A stretch of 64,000 nucleotides of DNA from ENR-C20 sp942493145 (GTDB taxonomy: Bacteria > Bacillota > Clostridia > Acetivibrionales > DTU013), in NCBI GenBank assembly GCA_942493145.1, contig OW818679.1, positions 1,860,001 through 1,924,000 of the forward strand. The letters are read 5' to 3'. Shown piece after piece: positions 16,651-24,915 of this stretch; within the stretch, counting starts at the first letter, position 1, and each line of letters opens with the position of its first letter. Below the pieces are notes generated by a model. That model was given only the letters and a program-made list of their open reading frames with translations. It was not told the DNA's origin and searched no databases. Made by a program: the position numbers and the translations under genes.

Positions 16651-17271
16651 ATGGTTGGGGTAAAGATCTGTGGGATCAGAAGCATGAAGGACGTTGAGAT
16701 CCTGAATGAATATCTTCCTGAATATGCCGGTTTTGTATTTGCTGAAAGCAGGAGGAGGGTCACTGCGGCTGAGGCAGCAGAGCTTTCATGCAGGCTTGAT
16801 CCCTCGGTCAAAAAGGTCGGGGTTTTTGTCAACCATCCATTGGAGGGGATGTTGATGATCTATAAAAAAGCATCCCTTGATGTAATACAGCTGCATGGTG
16901 ATGAAACCCCCATGCAAATTGCCAGGATCAGGACGCATCTGCCTCAAAATGTGGAGATATGGAAAGCTGTTCGGGTGAAGGATGCCGGTTCGTTGGCGGG
17001 ACTGAGAGGATATGGCGCGGACAGGTATGTTGCAGATGCATATGTAGAAGGTGAGTACGGTGGATCGGGCAGGAGCTTCAACTGGGCTCTTGTAAGTGGG
17101 AGTAATATGATTTTGGCTGGTGGCCTGAACCCGGAAAATATAGAACAGGCACTTGACCTGGTCCGGCCATTTGCAGTGGATGTAAGCAGCGGAGTTGAAA
17201 CAGACGGCAGCAAGGATAAGGAAAAAATCAGGGAGTTCATAAGAGTTGCAAGGGATTGGAGGCAAAAATAA
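16651..17271 (+). CDS. trpF: phosphoribosylanthranilate isomerase
   Basis: 206 aa TIM barrel. The catalytic Cys is in VKICGI, with FVNHP and VSSGVE also typical. It converts phosphoribosylanthranilate to the carboxyphenylamino-deoxyribulose phosphate used by TrpC. The stop overlaps the trpB ATG by one base (TAATG). Confidence 0.95.
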   Translation: MVGVKICGIRSMKDVEILNEYLPEYAGFVFAESRRRVTAAEAAELSCRLDPSVKKVGVFVNHPLEGMLMIYKKASLDVIQLHGDETPMQIARIRTHLPQNVEIWKAVRVKDAGSLAGLRGYGADRYVADAYVEGEYGGSGRSFNWALVSGSNMILAGGLNPENIEQALDLVRPFAVDVSSGVETDGSKDKEKIREFIRVARDWRQK

Positions 17272-18527
17272 TGAGTACTGATAAAAAGATGATTACTGAT
17301 AAAAAGATAATAACTGATAAAGTAACAGAGAATTATGCAGAAAAAAAGAAAGGCAGATTTGGGATGTTCGGGGGGCGATATGCACCGGAAACCCTTATGA
17401 ATGCTTTGATTGAGCTGGACAGTAGCTATACCGAAGCAAAAAACGATCCTGCATTTATTAAGGAGTTGGCCTTTTATTTGAAGGAATATGCAGGTCGGCC
17501 GTCAATGCTGTATTTTGCTGAAAAGATGACTAAGGATCTGGGTGGTGCAAAGATATATCTAAAAAGGGAGGATCTCAACCATACAGGTTCCCACAAAATA
17601 AACAACGTATTGGGACAGGTTCTGCTGGCACGAAGGATGGGCAAGAAAAGAGTCATCGCAGAGACCGGTGCCGGACAGCATGGTGTTGCAACTGCTACGG
17701 CAGCCGCATTATTCGGGCTTGAATGTGAAGTGTTCATGGGCAGCGAAGACATGGAGAGACAGTCTCTTAACGTATTCAGGATGAATCTTCTGGGATCGAA
17801 GGTCCGAAAGGTTACTTCAGGCACCGGGACGTTAAAGGATGCGACCAGTGAAGCCATGAGGGAATGGACGGCAACTGTTGCAGACACGTTTTATGTTATA
17901 GGCTCTGTTATGGGGCCGCACCCTTACCCGACGATGGTTCGGGATTTTCAAAAAATTATCGGCGAAGAGGTCAAATCACAGATATTTGAAAAGGAAGGCC
18001 GGCTGCCCGACTATGCAATTGCCTGCGTCGGAGGCGGTAGCAATGCAATGGGATTGTTTTATCCGTTTATTGGAGACGATACTGTCAGGCTGGTCGGGGT
18101 TGAAGCCGGTGGAGACGGTATAGATACCGAAAGACATGCAGCTACCATATCAAAGGGGAGTATTGGCGTATTTCACGGTATGAAATCTTATTTCCTACAG
18201 GATAACGATGGTCAGATTATGCCGGTCTACTCAATATCTGCAGGGTTGGATTACCCTGGTATAGGTCCGGAGCATGCATATCTCCATGAATCAGGCCGGG
18301 CTTCATATGTTTCGGTTACTGATGATGAAGCAGTAAAGGCTTTTCAATATCTGACAAGGACAGAGGGAATATTACCGGCAATTGAAAGTTCACATGCCGT
18401 TGCATATGTAATGAAACTTGCTCCATCCATGCCCAAGAACCGTATCATTGTCATAAACCTTTCAGGCAGAGGGGACAAGGACGTATATTCCGTTGCAAAA
18501 CACCTGGGTATTGAGATAGGCGGATAG
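17271..18527 (+). CDS. trpB: tryptophan synthase beta chain
   Basis: 418 aa. It condenses indole and serine using pyridoxal phosphate. The cofactor lysine is in TGSHKINN, with GAGQHGVATA and the phosphate loop GGGSNAMG. The length and N-terminus fit the TrpB1 class that pairs with TrpA. The ATG at 17271 follows GGAGG. The first 20 residues are a repetitive extension (TDKKMI, TDKKII, TDKVTE) coded by an 18-nt direct repeat at 17277-17312 and beyond; the conserved protein begins near GRFGMFGGRY. Confidence 0.96.
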   Translation: MSTDKKMITDKKIITDKVTENYAEKKKGRFGMFGGRYAPETLMNALIELDSSYTEAKNDPAFIKELAFYLKEYAGRPSMLYFAEKMTKDLGGAKIYLKREDLNHTGSHKINNVLGQVLLARRMGKKRVIAETGAGQHGVATATAAALFGLECEVFMGSEDMERQSLNVFRMNLLGSKVRKVTSGTGTLKDATSEAMREWTATVADTFYVIGSVMGPHPYPTMVRDFQKIIGEEVKSQIFEKEGRLPDYAIACVGGGSNAMGLFYPFIGDDTVRLVGVEAGGDGIDTERHAATISKGSIGVFHGMKSYFLQDNDGQIMPVYSISAGLDYPGIGPEHAYLHESGRASYVSVTDDEAVKAFQYLTRTEGILPAIESSHAVAYVMKLAPSMPKNRIIVINLSGRGDKDVYSVAKHLGIEIGG

Positions 18528-18565
18528 CTTGAAAGACTTAAGGCTTTAATGACAAGGAGGATAGT

Positions 18566-19360
18566 ATGGGAAGAATAGAAGATAGGTTCATTGAATTGAA
18601 AAAACAGGGCAGGAAAGCCCTTATAACATTTGTGACGGCCGGTGATCCCGATCTTGATACAACCATCCGGCTGGTTGAAGAAATGGAGAAGCAGGGGGCT
18701 GATATTATTGAGCTCGGTGTACCGTACTCCGACCCTATAGCTGAAGGCCCTGTTATACAGGCTGCAAATGAAAGAGCGCTATCAAAGGGCATAAAAATTA
18801 CAGACATCATGAGGGCAGTGGGCAAAATGCGTGAAAGCGTCACCGTGCCGCTGGTTTACCTCCTTTATTACAACTGTATCCTACAATACGGGCCAGACAG
18901 GTTTTTCAAGGATTGCAGTATTGCAGGCATCGACGGTGTGATCATACCTGACCTGCCTTTTGAAGAACGGGAAGAGGCTGAAGAGTTCGCTGAAAAATAT
19001 GGTATTGTAATTATAACTTTGGTCTCACCAGTTTCAGATGCACGAATTGCACGGATTGCTGCAAAAGCTAAAGGATTCCTGTATTGTGTTTCATCTATGG
19101 GTGTCACAGGAGTAAGAAACGATTTCCAGACTGATTTCAACAGGTTTTTCTCCTATATAAATAAAGCTACTGATATTCCAAAGGCACTTGGCTTCGGTAT
19201 TTCAACAAAAGAACACATTGCACAGCTCAAGGGCTATTGTGACGGACTTATAATCGGCAGCGCAATAGTTAAAATCGTAGGCCAGGGGCCCGATCCGGAA
19301 GGGATAATCGGGAATGTCGCGGCTTACATAAAGGAATTAAGAGCTGCGATGGATGAATGA
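18566..19360 (+). CDS. trpA: tryptophan synthase alpha chain
   Basis: 264 aa TIM barrel that cleaves indole-3-glycerol phosphate and passes indole to TrpB. The catalytic Glu is in ELGVPYSDP and the catalytic Asp in GVIIPDLPFEE. AAGGAGG precedes the ATG. It is last gene of the operon and is followed by a long hairpin. Confidence 0.96.
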   Translation: MGRIEDRFIELKKQGRKALITFVTAGDPDLDTTIRLVEEMEKQGADIIELGVPYSDPIAEGPVIQAANERALSKGIKITDIMRAVGKMRESVTVPLVYLLYYNCILQYGPDRFFKDCSIAGIDGVIIPDLPFEEREEAEEFAEKYGIVIITLVSPVSDARIARIAAKAKGFLYCVSSMGVTGVRNDFQTDFNRFFSYINKATDIPKALGFGISTKEHIAQLKGYCDGLIIGSAIVKIVGQGPDPEGIIGNVAAYIKELRAAMDE

Positions 19361-19365
19361 TGAAA

Positions 19366-19424
19366 TTCAGGGATATGTCTCCTCCACACATAAATTTACA
19401 AATAGCAGGAGACAAATCCCTGAA
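19366..19424. terminator. long inverted repeat ending the trp operon
   Basis: An 18-bp stem with one mismatch (arms 19366-19383 and 19407-19424, core CAGGGAT..TGTCTCCT) lies between convergent trpA and the ABC gene. There is no clean T-tract on the plus strand, only GATTTATTT, so it may act in both directions. Confidence 0.65.
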
Positions 19425-19429
19425 AAGAT

Positions 19430-21112
19430 TTATTTAAGTGTAAAGAAGCTATAAAAGCCTTCCTTAACTGAGAGAAGTTCCGAAAGATTACCGGTCTCAG
19501 CAATATGTCCGTTCTCCATATAGATGATTTGGTCATACATTCCTAGAATATCCTCACTCATATTATGGGTAATGGTGATTAAAGTGAGGTCCTCAATTGC
19601 AAGCAGCTTCTTTTCGATATCGTATGCTGTCTGCATATCAATGGCTGATGTTCCTTCGTCAAGTATAAGTATAGGTGTCTTTTGAATCAGAGCTCTCGCA
19701 ACTGCAATTCGCTGACGCTGTCCACCGGATAGGTTAGCGCCGTTCTCACCGACAGGTGTATTAAGCCCATTTGGCAATTGATCCAGAAAAAGCCTGATCC
19801 CACTCAAGTCCAGGACTTCATTCAACTCCTGTTCTGAATAATTCTGATACAGGCAGATATTCTCTCTTATGTCCGTGTCAAACATATATACATTCTGATG
19901 AATGACCGATATCATTTTATTAAGCTTTTCAATATCCAATTGGCGGATATCGTAATTATCAAAGGAAATTGATCCCGAATATTCTGAATCGTATGCTGTC
20001 ATCAACCTGATCAATGTAGTTTTGCCACACCCACTTTGTCCAGTGATTGCATACTTTCTGCGTTTTTTAAATTCAATGTTGATATTCTGCAGAGCTTTAT
20101 GGTTATCACTATAGGAAAACCCGACTTGATCCATCTGTAGGACGTTATTGAAAACAGGCGTAATTTTACCACTGAAAGCAGCATTATCGTAATAAACGAA
20201 CTCATTCATCCTGTTTAATACAGGTTTTATGCTCTGCATTTTAGGTATATTCTGCATGATCATGAGAATTGGAGTCACAAATGTACTGCTTAACTGTACC
20301 AGTGCCAGCAAGGTCCCAACAGTAATATTCCCAATCAGCACCAGATAGGCAGATATGAATACTACAGCAATAACACTCAACGCAGACAGGATGCCTGAAA
20401 TGCTTTCATTTACAGCAAACAATTTATCAGCTTTGAATTTGGCTTGTGTAACATCATTATTTACATCCTGATATTGCTGTTTGATCTTCTCCACTATATT
20501 AAAGGCGCGAATGATTTCATATCCCGACATGATATCCTTCAGCTTTACTGTGAAAGCAGAAAGCTGCCTTGAATAATCATCCTGTCTTTTCTGCAAGGAT
20601 GTTCCGAACAGACTTGGGATAATATACATCAAAGCTATGCAAATAATAAGGAAAATCGTTACGATTGGACTGAATGTCAGCAGAATTACTAAAGTAGACA
20701 GGAACAATACAGAGTATTCAATAGTAGATAGCAGAGGTATTATATAATTCTCCTCCGTAAGCTTTACATCGTTGGTGAGCATGGAAATGTAATCGGCCGT
20801 ATTTACTGAAGCATAATCCCTTGGCGATTTTTTCATTATTCCTTCGAAAACTTTTTTCCTCATTTTAAAAGTAATATTACGAACGAACAACTTGCTGAAA
20901 TATGAGTAGAGATAGGCTGATACACCTAAGAAAAAAACATATAAAACCATTATCAGAAGTAAGTTGTAAAAGCCCGGTTTGTCACCGTTGACAGCAATAT
21001 CAATCAATTTCTGTAATATGACAGCAAGTAAAGAAGATGCTATTGAACAGACAGCACTCAAAAATACAGTTATCAAAAGGAGCCCCTTGTTGTTTTTTAA
21101 ATATTCTTTCAT
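19430..21112 (-). CDS. ABC exporter, fused permease and ATPase
   Basis: 560 aa half-transporter. Six membrane segments occupy about residues 1-310 and an ATPase domain about 330-560. Walker A is GQSGCGKTT, the signature is LSGGQRQRIAVARAL and Walker B is ILILDEGTSA. Such proteins form dimers that export drugs, peptides or lipids; nothing nearby names the substrate. GGAGGT precedes the ATG. The promoter carries the same palindrome as the promoter of the regulator gene upstream, so it is probably induced or repressed by that ArsR-type protein. Confidence 0.92.
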   Translation of the reverse strand: MKEYLKNNKGLLLITVFLSAVCSIASSLLAVILQKLIDIAVNGDKPGFYNLLLIMVLYVFFLGVSAYLYSYFSKLFVRNITFKMRKKVFEGIMKKSPRDYASVNTADYISMLTNDVKLTEENYIIPLLSTIEYSVLFLSTLVILLTFSPIVTIFLIICIALMYIIPSLFGTSLQKRQDDYSRQLSAFTVKLKDIMSGYEIIRAFNIVEKIKQQYQDVNNDVTQAKFKADKLFAVNESISGILSALSVIAVVFISAYLVLIGNITVGTLLALVQLSSTFVTPILMIMQNIPKMQSIKPVLNRMNEFVYYDNAAFSGKITPVFNNVLQMDQVGFSYSDNHKALQNINIEFKKRRKYAITGQSGCGKTTLIRLMTAYDSEYSGSISFDNYDIRQLDIEKLNKMISVIHQNVYMFDTDIRENICLYQNYSEQELNEVLDLSGIRLFLDQLPNGLNTPVGENGANLSGGQRQRIAVARALIQKTPILILDEGTSAIDMQTAYDIEKKLLAIEDLTLITITHNMSEDILGMYDQIIYMENGHIAETGNLSELLSVKEGFYSFFTLK

Positions 21113-21154
21113 ATTGACCTCCGAGAATTAGATGTTAATCAAATTAATAAGATA

Positions 21155-21183
21155 AATATATCAGAAAAAAATAAAACAGTCAA
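21155..21183 (-). promoter_or_regulatory. promoter of the ABC exporter gene
   Basis: On the minus strand TTGACT (21178-21183) and TATATT (21155-21160) are 17 bp apart. A 16-bp operator lies just upstream of the -35 box and a half-site TTAGATG-like copy at 21128-21134 lies downstream of the -10 box. Confidence 0.7.
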
Positions 21184-21188
21184 CTAAA

Positions 21189-21204
21189 TTAGATGAATAT
21201 CTAA
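21189..21204. promoter_or_regulatory. palindromic operator upstream of the ABC exporter
   Basis: TTAGATGAATATCTAA: 6-bp arms TTAGAT / ATCTAA around 4 bp. The same arms with the same spacing occur in the promoter of the neighbouring ArsR-type gene. Confidence 0.75.
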
Positions 21205-21298
21205 TACACTAATAAAGAAAATGACATAAAAAAAGATACGGATGAATGTACTTCACCTGTATCCTGGATTTATTCTTAAAACAAATACGTATATGAGC

Positions 21299-22318
21299 CT
21301 ATAATAACAATTTATCCAAATCTCGGATCAGTTTGTTGATATTTTCGTGTTCCAGATGATAGTACACCTTTCCGTCCTTTTTTTCTATTCCTACGAACCC
21401 GCAAGTAAGTAAAACACCCATGTGGTATGACATTGTGGCAGCTGTCAATCCCAAACTCTCAGCAATTTCAAGATTGTATTTTGGTGAAATTTTAAGAGAC
21501 TTCAAAATTTCAAGTTTACTGCGGTCGCTTAACGCTTTAAGCCTGATAAGAAACTTGTCATCTAGATCACCTGAAATTTTTTGATTTTTGAATACAGCAG
21601 CAGATAAAAGCCCGTAATATCCATAGGAATTAAAAAGTAATTGCGAAATTGGAAAAACAAGAGTTGGTTGTATGGTCGATATATTTGACACGGATGAAAC
21701 CATTTTTTCAAACTGCTCATCCTTGTTTTCAGAATATTTTTTCAAAAATTTATTCAGCGGCTTCTCAACAGATTCAACAGCTTTTTTATATGCTTCAGAG
21801 TTGCTGTTAATTGCCTTAATTAACTCCGACATCCATTTAATTGGCTGGCGTATGAAAGACATTGCTTTCCACTTGGTGGATTCCGGCAAATCACAGTTCC
21901 CCAGAAAATCGAAAATATCTTCAAGTCCATATTCGCCCTGATAAGGAGAAACGCTGAATTCTTCACTTAAATACTGAATTAATTGTTTATTTATAATTTC
22001 ATCTGATATTTTATCCATTGATGAAAGCCAATCCCTGTTTTCCAGAAGTACAGCCATAAACATGACAAGTAAATCAGGATCCTCGTCTTCAAAGAAAAAT
22101 GAATCTGTAGCTGGTTCTGTAACAGAGTTCCTTTTAAATACTTGAACATATTTTTCAAATACCATCATGTTATTCTGAAAAAACAGTTCTCCGTTCATTC
22201 CTAAATTATTGAGCTCCTTTATGGTTTCCTGCTTGTTCTTATCCAAATGTTTGCTGATATAGAGCAACCCTGCTGTTTCAAACAAAGGATCCAATTGATT
22301 GATAATAGTGGTAGACAT
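21299..22318 (-). CDS. ArsR-type winged-helix transcriptional regulator with long N-terminal domain
   Basis: 339 aa. The C-terminal 80 residues are an ArsR-like winged helix: KALSDRSKLEILKSL, then the recognition helix region AESLGLTAATMSYHMGVL and the wing KKDGKVYYHL. The N-terminal 240 residues are a helical domain that I cannot name, much longer than in classical ArsR sensors and perhaps the ligand-binding part. AAGGAGG suits the second of two adjacent ATG codons, at 22318. It is transcribed in the same direction as the ABC gene, which follows after 186 bp. Matching operators on both promoters imply that it represses itself and controls the exporter. Confidence 0.85.
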   Translation of the reverse strand: MSTTIINQLDPLFETAGLLYISKHLDKNKQETIKELNNLGMNGELFFQNNMMVFEKYVQVFKRNSVTEPATDSFFFEDEDPDLLVMFMAVLLENRDWLSSMDKISDEIINKQLIQYLSEEFSVSPYQGEYGLEDIFDFLGNCDLPESTKWKAMSFIRQPIKWMSELIKAINSNSEAYKKAVESVEKPLNKFLKKYSENKDEQFEKMVSSVSNISTIQPTLVFPISQLLFNSYGYYGLLSAAVFKNQKISGDLDDKFLIRLKALSDRSKLEILKSLKISPKYNLEIAESLGLTAATMSYHMGVLLTCGFVGIEKKDGKVYYHLEHENINKLIRDLDKLLL

Positions 22319-22362
22319 CATACTCCTCCTTGCTCCAACCCCCGATTAATTATGAGAATAAA

Positions 22363-22378
22363 TTAGATGCACATCTAA
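22363..22378. promoter_or_regulatory. palindromic operator in the regulator promoter
   Basis: TTAGATGCACATCTAA, arms of 7 bp around CA. It begins 10 bp downstream of the -10 box, over the expected transcription start, the classic place for autorepression. Confidence 0.8.
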
Positions 22379-22387
22379 CTGATAAGT

Positions 22388-22416
22388 ATTATACATATAA
22401 TTATCCTGTTTATCAA
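22388..22416 (-). promoter_or_regulatory. promoter of the ArsR-type regulator gene
   Basis: On the minus strand TTGATA (22411-22416) and perfect TATAAT (22388-22393) are 17 bp apart. Confidence 0.8.
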
Positions 22417-22521
22417 GTTACTGGTCATTAGGGTATTACTGCCGTTTGGGCTTTGTCTGTGAAACAACTCAACATTTGTTGTCGCATTTTTGTTTTCAAA
22501 ATGTTTACATTTGTTCAGTTG

Positions 22522-22550
22522 TTGGAAAAACTCATACATGTTATTATAAA
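22522..22550 (+). promoter_or_regulatory. possible promoter of the two-component genes
   Basis: TTGGAA (22522-22527) and TATAAA (22545-22550) are 17 bp apart, about 25 bp before the response regulator start. Imperfect inverted AACA/TGTT motifs lie upstream. Confidence 0.5.
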
Positions 22551-22576
22551 TCGTAGGTAACAGGAGGAATTTGAAG

Positions 22577-23263
22577 ATGCTGAACAAATCAAAAGTGCTT
22601 GTAGTAGACGATGATGTGAATATATGCGAATTGATCAGGCTATACCTTGAGAAGGACGGATATGAGGTCTTGACGGTATACAACGGGAAGAAGGGGATAG
22701 AGACATTCATCGAATCCGCACCGAACCTCGTTGTGCTCGACGTCATGCTCCCCGGGGCTGACGGCTGGCAGGTATGCAGAGAGATTCGCAAGATCAGCAA
22801 TATCCCGATTATCATGCTTACTGCCAAGGGGGAGACTTTCGACAAGGTGTTGGGTCTTGAGCTTGGAGCGGATGACTATATAGTAAAGCCTTTCGACCCG
22901 AAGGAGCTTGTCGCAAGGGTGAAGGCGGTACTCAGGCGTTACGAGCACAAGGAATTCGATACGCAGGAGGTTGTATATCCCAATCTTGTTGTTAACCGTA
23001 CCAATTATACTGTAAAGCTTAATGGCAAGGAAATTGATCTGCCGCCAAAGGAACTGGAGCTGCTGTTTTTCCTGTGCTCCAACTCAAACAAGGTATTTAC
23101 GAGGGAACAATTGCTTGAACATGTATGGGGTTTTGATTTCTATGGCGATTCCAGGACTGTAGACGTACATGTAAAGCGTCTGCGCGAAAAGATCGACATA
23201 CCCAACCAGAATTGGCAGCTGAAAACGGTTTGGGGCGTTGGATACAAATTTGAGGTGAAATGA
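22577..23263 (+). CDS. OmpR/PhoB-family response regulator
   Basis: 228 aa. The receiver domain has the acidic pair in VVDDD, the phospho-acceptor Asp in LVVLDVMLPG and the Lys in DYIVKPFD. A winged-helix DNA-binding domain follows (about residues 130-228). The ATG at 22577 is 9 nt from AGGAGG. The next gene is its kinase, overlapping by one base. The downstream htrA gene suggests control of an envelope-stress response, comparable to CssRS of Bacillus. Confidence 0.94.
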   Translation: MLNKSKVLVVDDDVNICELIRLYLEKDGYEVLTVYNGKKGIETFIESAPNLVVLDVMLPGADGWQVCREIRKISNIPIIMLTAKGETFDKVLGLELGADDYIVKPFDPKELVARVKAVLRRYEHKEFDTQEVVYPNLVVNRTNYTVKLNGKEIDLPPKELELLFFLCSNSNKVFTREQLLEHVWGFDFYGDSRTVDVHVKRLREKIDIPNQNWQLKTVWGVGYKFEVK

Positions 23264-24783
23264 TGTTCAAAACAATTTTCAGCAGGCTTGTTGCAATATT
23301 CGTGCTGATTCTTCTTGTTGCATTCTTTGTAACCGGCTTCATGCTAAATATATTCCTGGGTGGGTATGTAACCGATGAAAAGGCGGTTACCCTTGAGCAA
23401 AGCTGCGATAATATCAATCTTGTATTAAACAATTATTTTCAACTGCAAAAAATTGATGACACCTTCGCACAGAAATATTTGACGGATTATCTGCATGCAT
23501 ATGGAGAGACTTACCGGTCAATGATATGGATAGTCGACCAATCGGGGCATATCGGCTACTCAAGCTCTGACATACCTGCCGCTATTACAGAAAAATATAA
23601 GGATGATTCCGGATACATCAAGCTTCCGGATGAAAGGCAATATAAAGAGGTAATGCAAAAGGCTGGGAAAGTAAGGGTAATTGGAGATTTCTACGGATTT
23701 TTCAAGGAGCCCTCCTTTAGTGACAAATTCGGTAACAATTCATGGCTTACAATAGAAAAATCATTTGAATATGAGGACAGCAATGGTAATGCAGTTCTTG
23801 TGGGTATTTTCATGCATACCTCGGTACCTGAGGCCAACAGAGCAAGGAATGAGGTCTTCAAGCTGTTTCTTATTTCTGTGGCCGGTGCTGTCATCATTTC
23901 AATAATCTTGATATATATTTTCTCATTGAGGCTGTCAAAACCCCTTAAGGAGATAAAAAACGCTGCCAAAGTCATTGCTGACGGTGAATTCACCAAACGC
24001 CTGGACATAAAATCAAATGATGAAATAGGCGAGTTGGCTAAAACCTTCAACCAGATGGTGGTTGCCCTGCAGAATCTGGAAGAAATGCGCAGAGGTTTTA
24101 TTGCAAACGTGTCCCATGAGTTAAGGACACCTATGACCTCAATACGTGGTTTCATAGACGGGATACTTGACGGAACCATACCTCCGGAAAAACACAACTA
24201 CTATCTGCAGGTAGTGAAGGACGAGACCCTCCGCCTGAACAGGCTGGTGAACAACCTGCTGGACCTTGCCAGGATGGAGGCCGGAGAGGTACAGATGAAC
24301 ATACGTCAGATTGATATAAACGAGCTTACAAGGAGATGCATAATCAAGCTGGAATCGCTGCTGTTGGAAAAGAAAATCATGGTCGAAGCCAGCTTTGAAG
24401 AGGAAAATGTCATTGTCAAAGCAGATGCTGATGCAATTGAAAGAGTATTATACAACCTTGTGCACAATGCAATAAAGTTTTCACCCGAAGAAAGTACAAT
24501 CAACATTTCAATAACCAGGCAGAAAAACAAGGCATATATTTCTGTAAAGGATCATGGGATCGGCATCGATAGTAATGAAAAGGACATGATCTGGGACAGA
24601 TTTTACAAATCCGACAAGTCAAGGAGCCGTGATAAAACAGGAACAGGACTTGGTTTGGCCATTGTCCACAACATCATACATGAACATGGGCAGGAAATTT
24701 GGGTCGAAAGCGAAACGGGGAAGGGTACGACTTTTACCTTTACTCTCGACATTATTGAAAACCGCAACGGCAGCAATGAATAA
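23263..24783 (+). CDS. membrane sensor histidine kinase with HAMP domain
   Basis: 506 aa. Two membrane helices (about residues 8-28 and 200-223) bracket an outer sensor domain of about 170 residues. HAMP, HisKA (VSHELRTPMTSIRGF, His phosphorylated) and HATPase (NLVHNAIKF, DHGIGI, GTGLGLAIVH) follow. I use the ATG at 23263, 5 nt after GAGGTG; the ATG at 23260 is also in frame. It forms a pair with the regulator upstream and resembles the PhoR/ResE/VicK class. The stimulus is unknown. Confidence 0.94.
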   Translation: MFKTIFSRLVAIFVLILLVAFFVTGFMLNIFLGGYVTDEKAVTLEQSCDNINLVLNNYFQLQKIDDTFAQKYLTDYLHAYGETYRSMIWIVDQSGHIGYSSSDIPAAITEKYKDDSGYIKLPDERQYKEVMQKAGKVRVIGDFYGFFKEPSFSDKFGNNSWLTIEKSFEYEDSNGNAVLVGIFMHTSVPEANRARNEVFKLFLISVAGAVIISIILIYIFSLRLSKPLKEIKNAAKVIADGEFTKRLDIKSNDEIGELAKTFNQMVVALQNLEEMRRGFIANVSHELRTPMTSIRGFIDGILDGTIPPEKHNYYLQVVKDETLRLNRLVNNLLDLARMEAGEVQMNIRQIDINELTRRCIIKLESLLLEKKIMVEASFEEENVIVKADADAIERVLYNLVHNAIKFSPEESTINISITRQKNKAYISVKDHGIGIDSNEKDMIWDRFYKSDKSRSRDKTGTGLGLAIVHNIIHEHGQEIWVESETGKGTTFTFTLDIIENRNGSNE

Positions 24784-24801
24784 TACAGGATATAATTGAT
24801 G

Positions 24802-24824
24802 CTGTTAATCTGTAAAATTAACAG
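24802..24824 (+). terminator. weak hairpin after the kinase gene
   Basis: The 8-bp stem CTGTTAAT / ATTAACAG with a 7-nt loop is followed by TTTGTT. It may partly separate htrA from the two-component genes. Confidence 0.45.
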
Positions 24825-24915
24825 TTTGTTCATACAATTTTCAAATTAGCCAATTAGAATGATGATATGAATCCAACAGGAGAATTAGTTTTTATCTGAG
24901 AAAGGAGTGCGCACC

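Noticed and set aside
19366..19424. Mobile element end or recombination site after trpA
   Set aside because: The inverted repeat has the size and place of a shared terminator, with no transposase or target duplication nearby.
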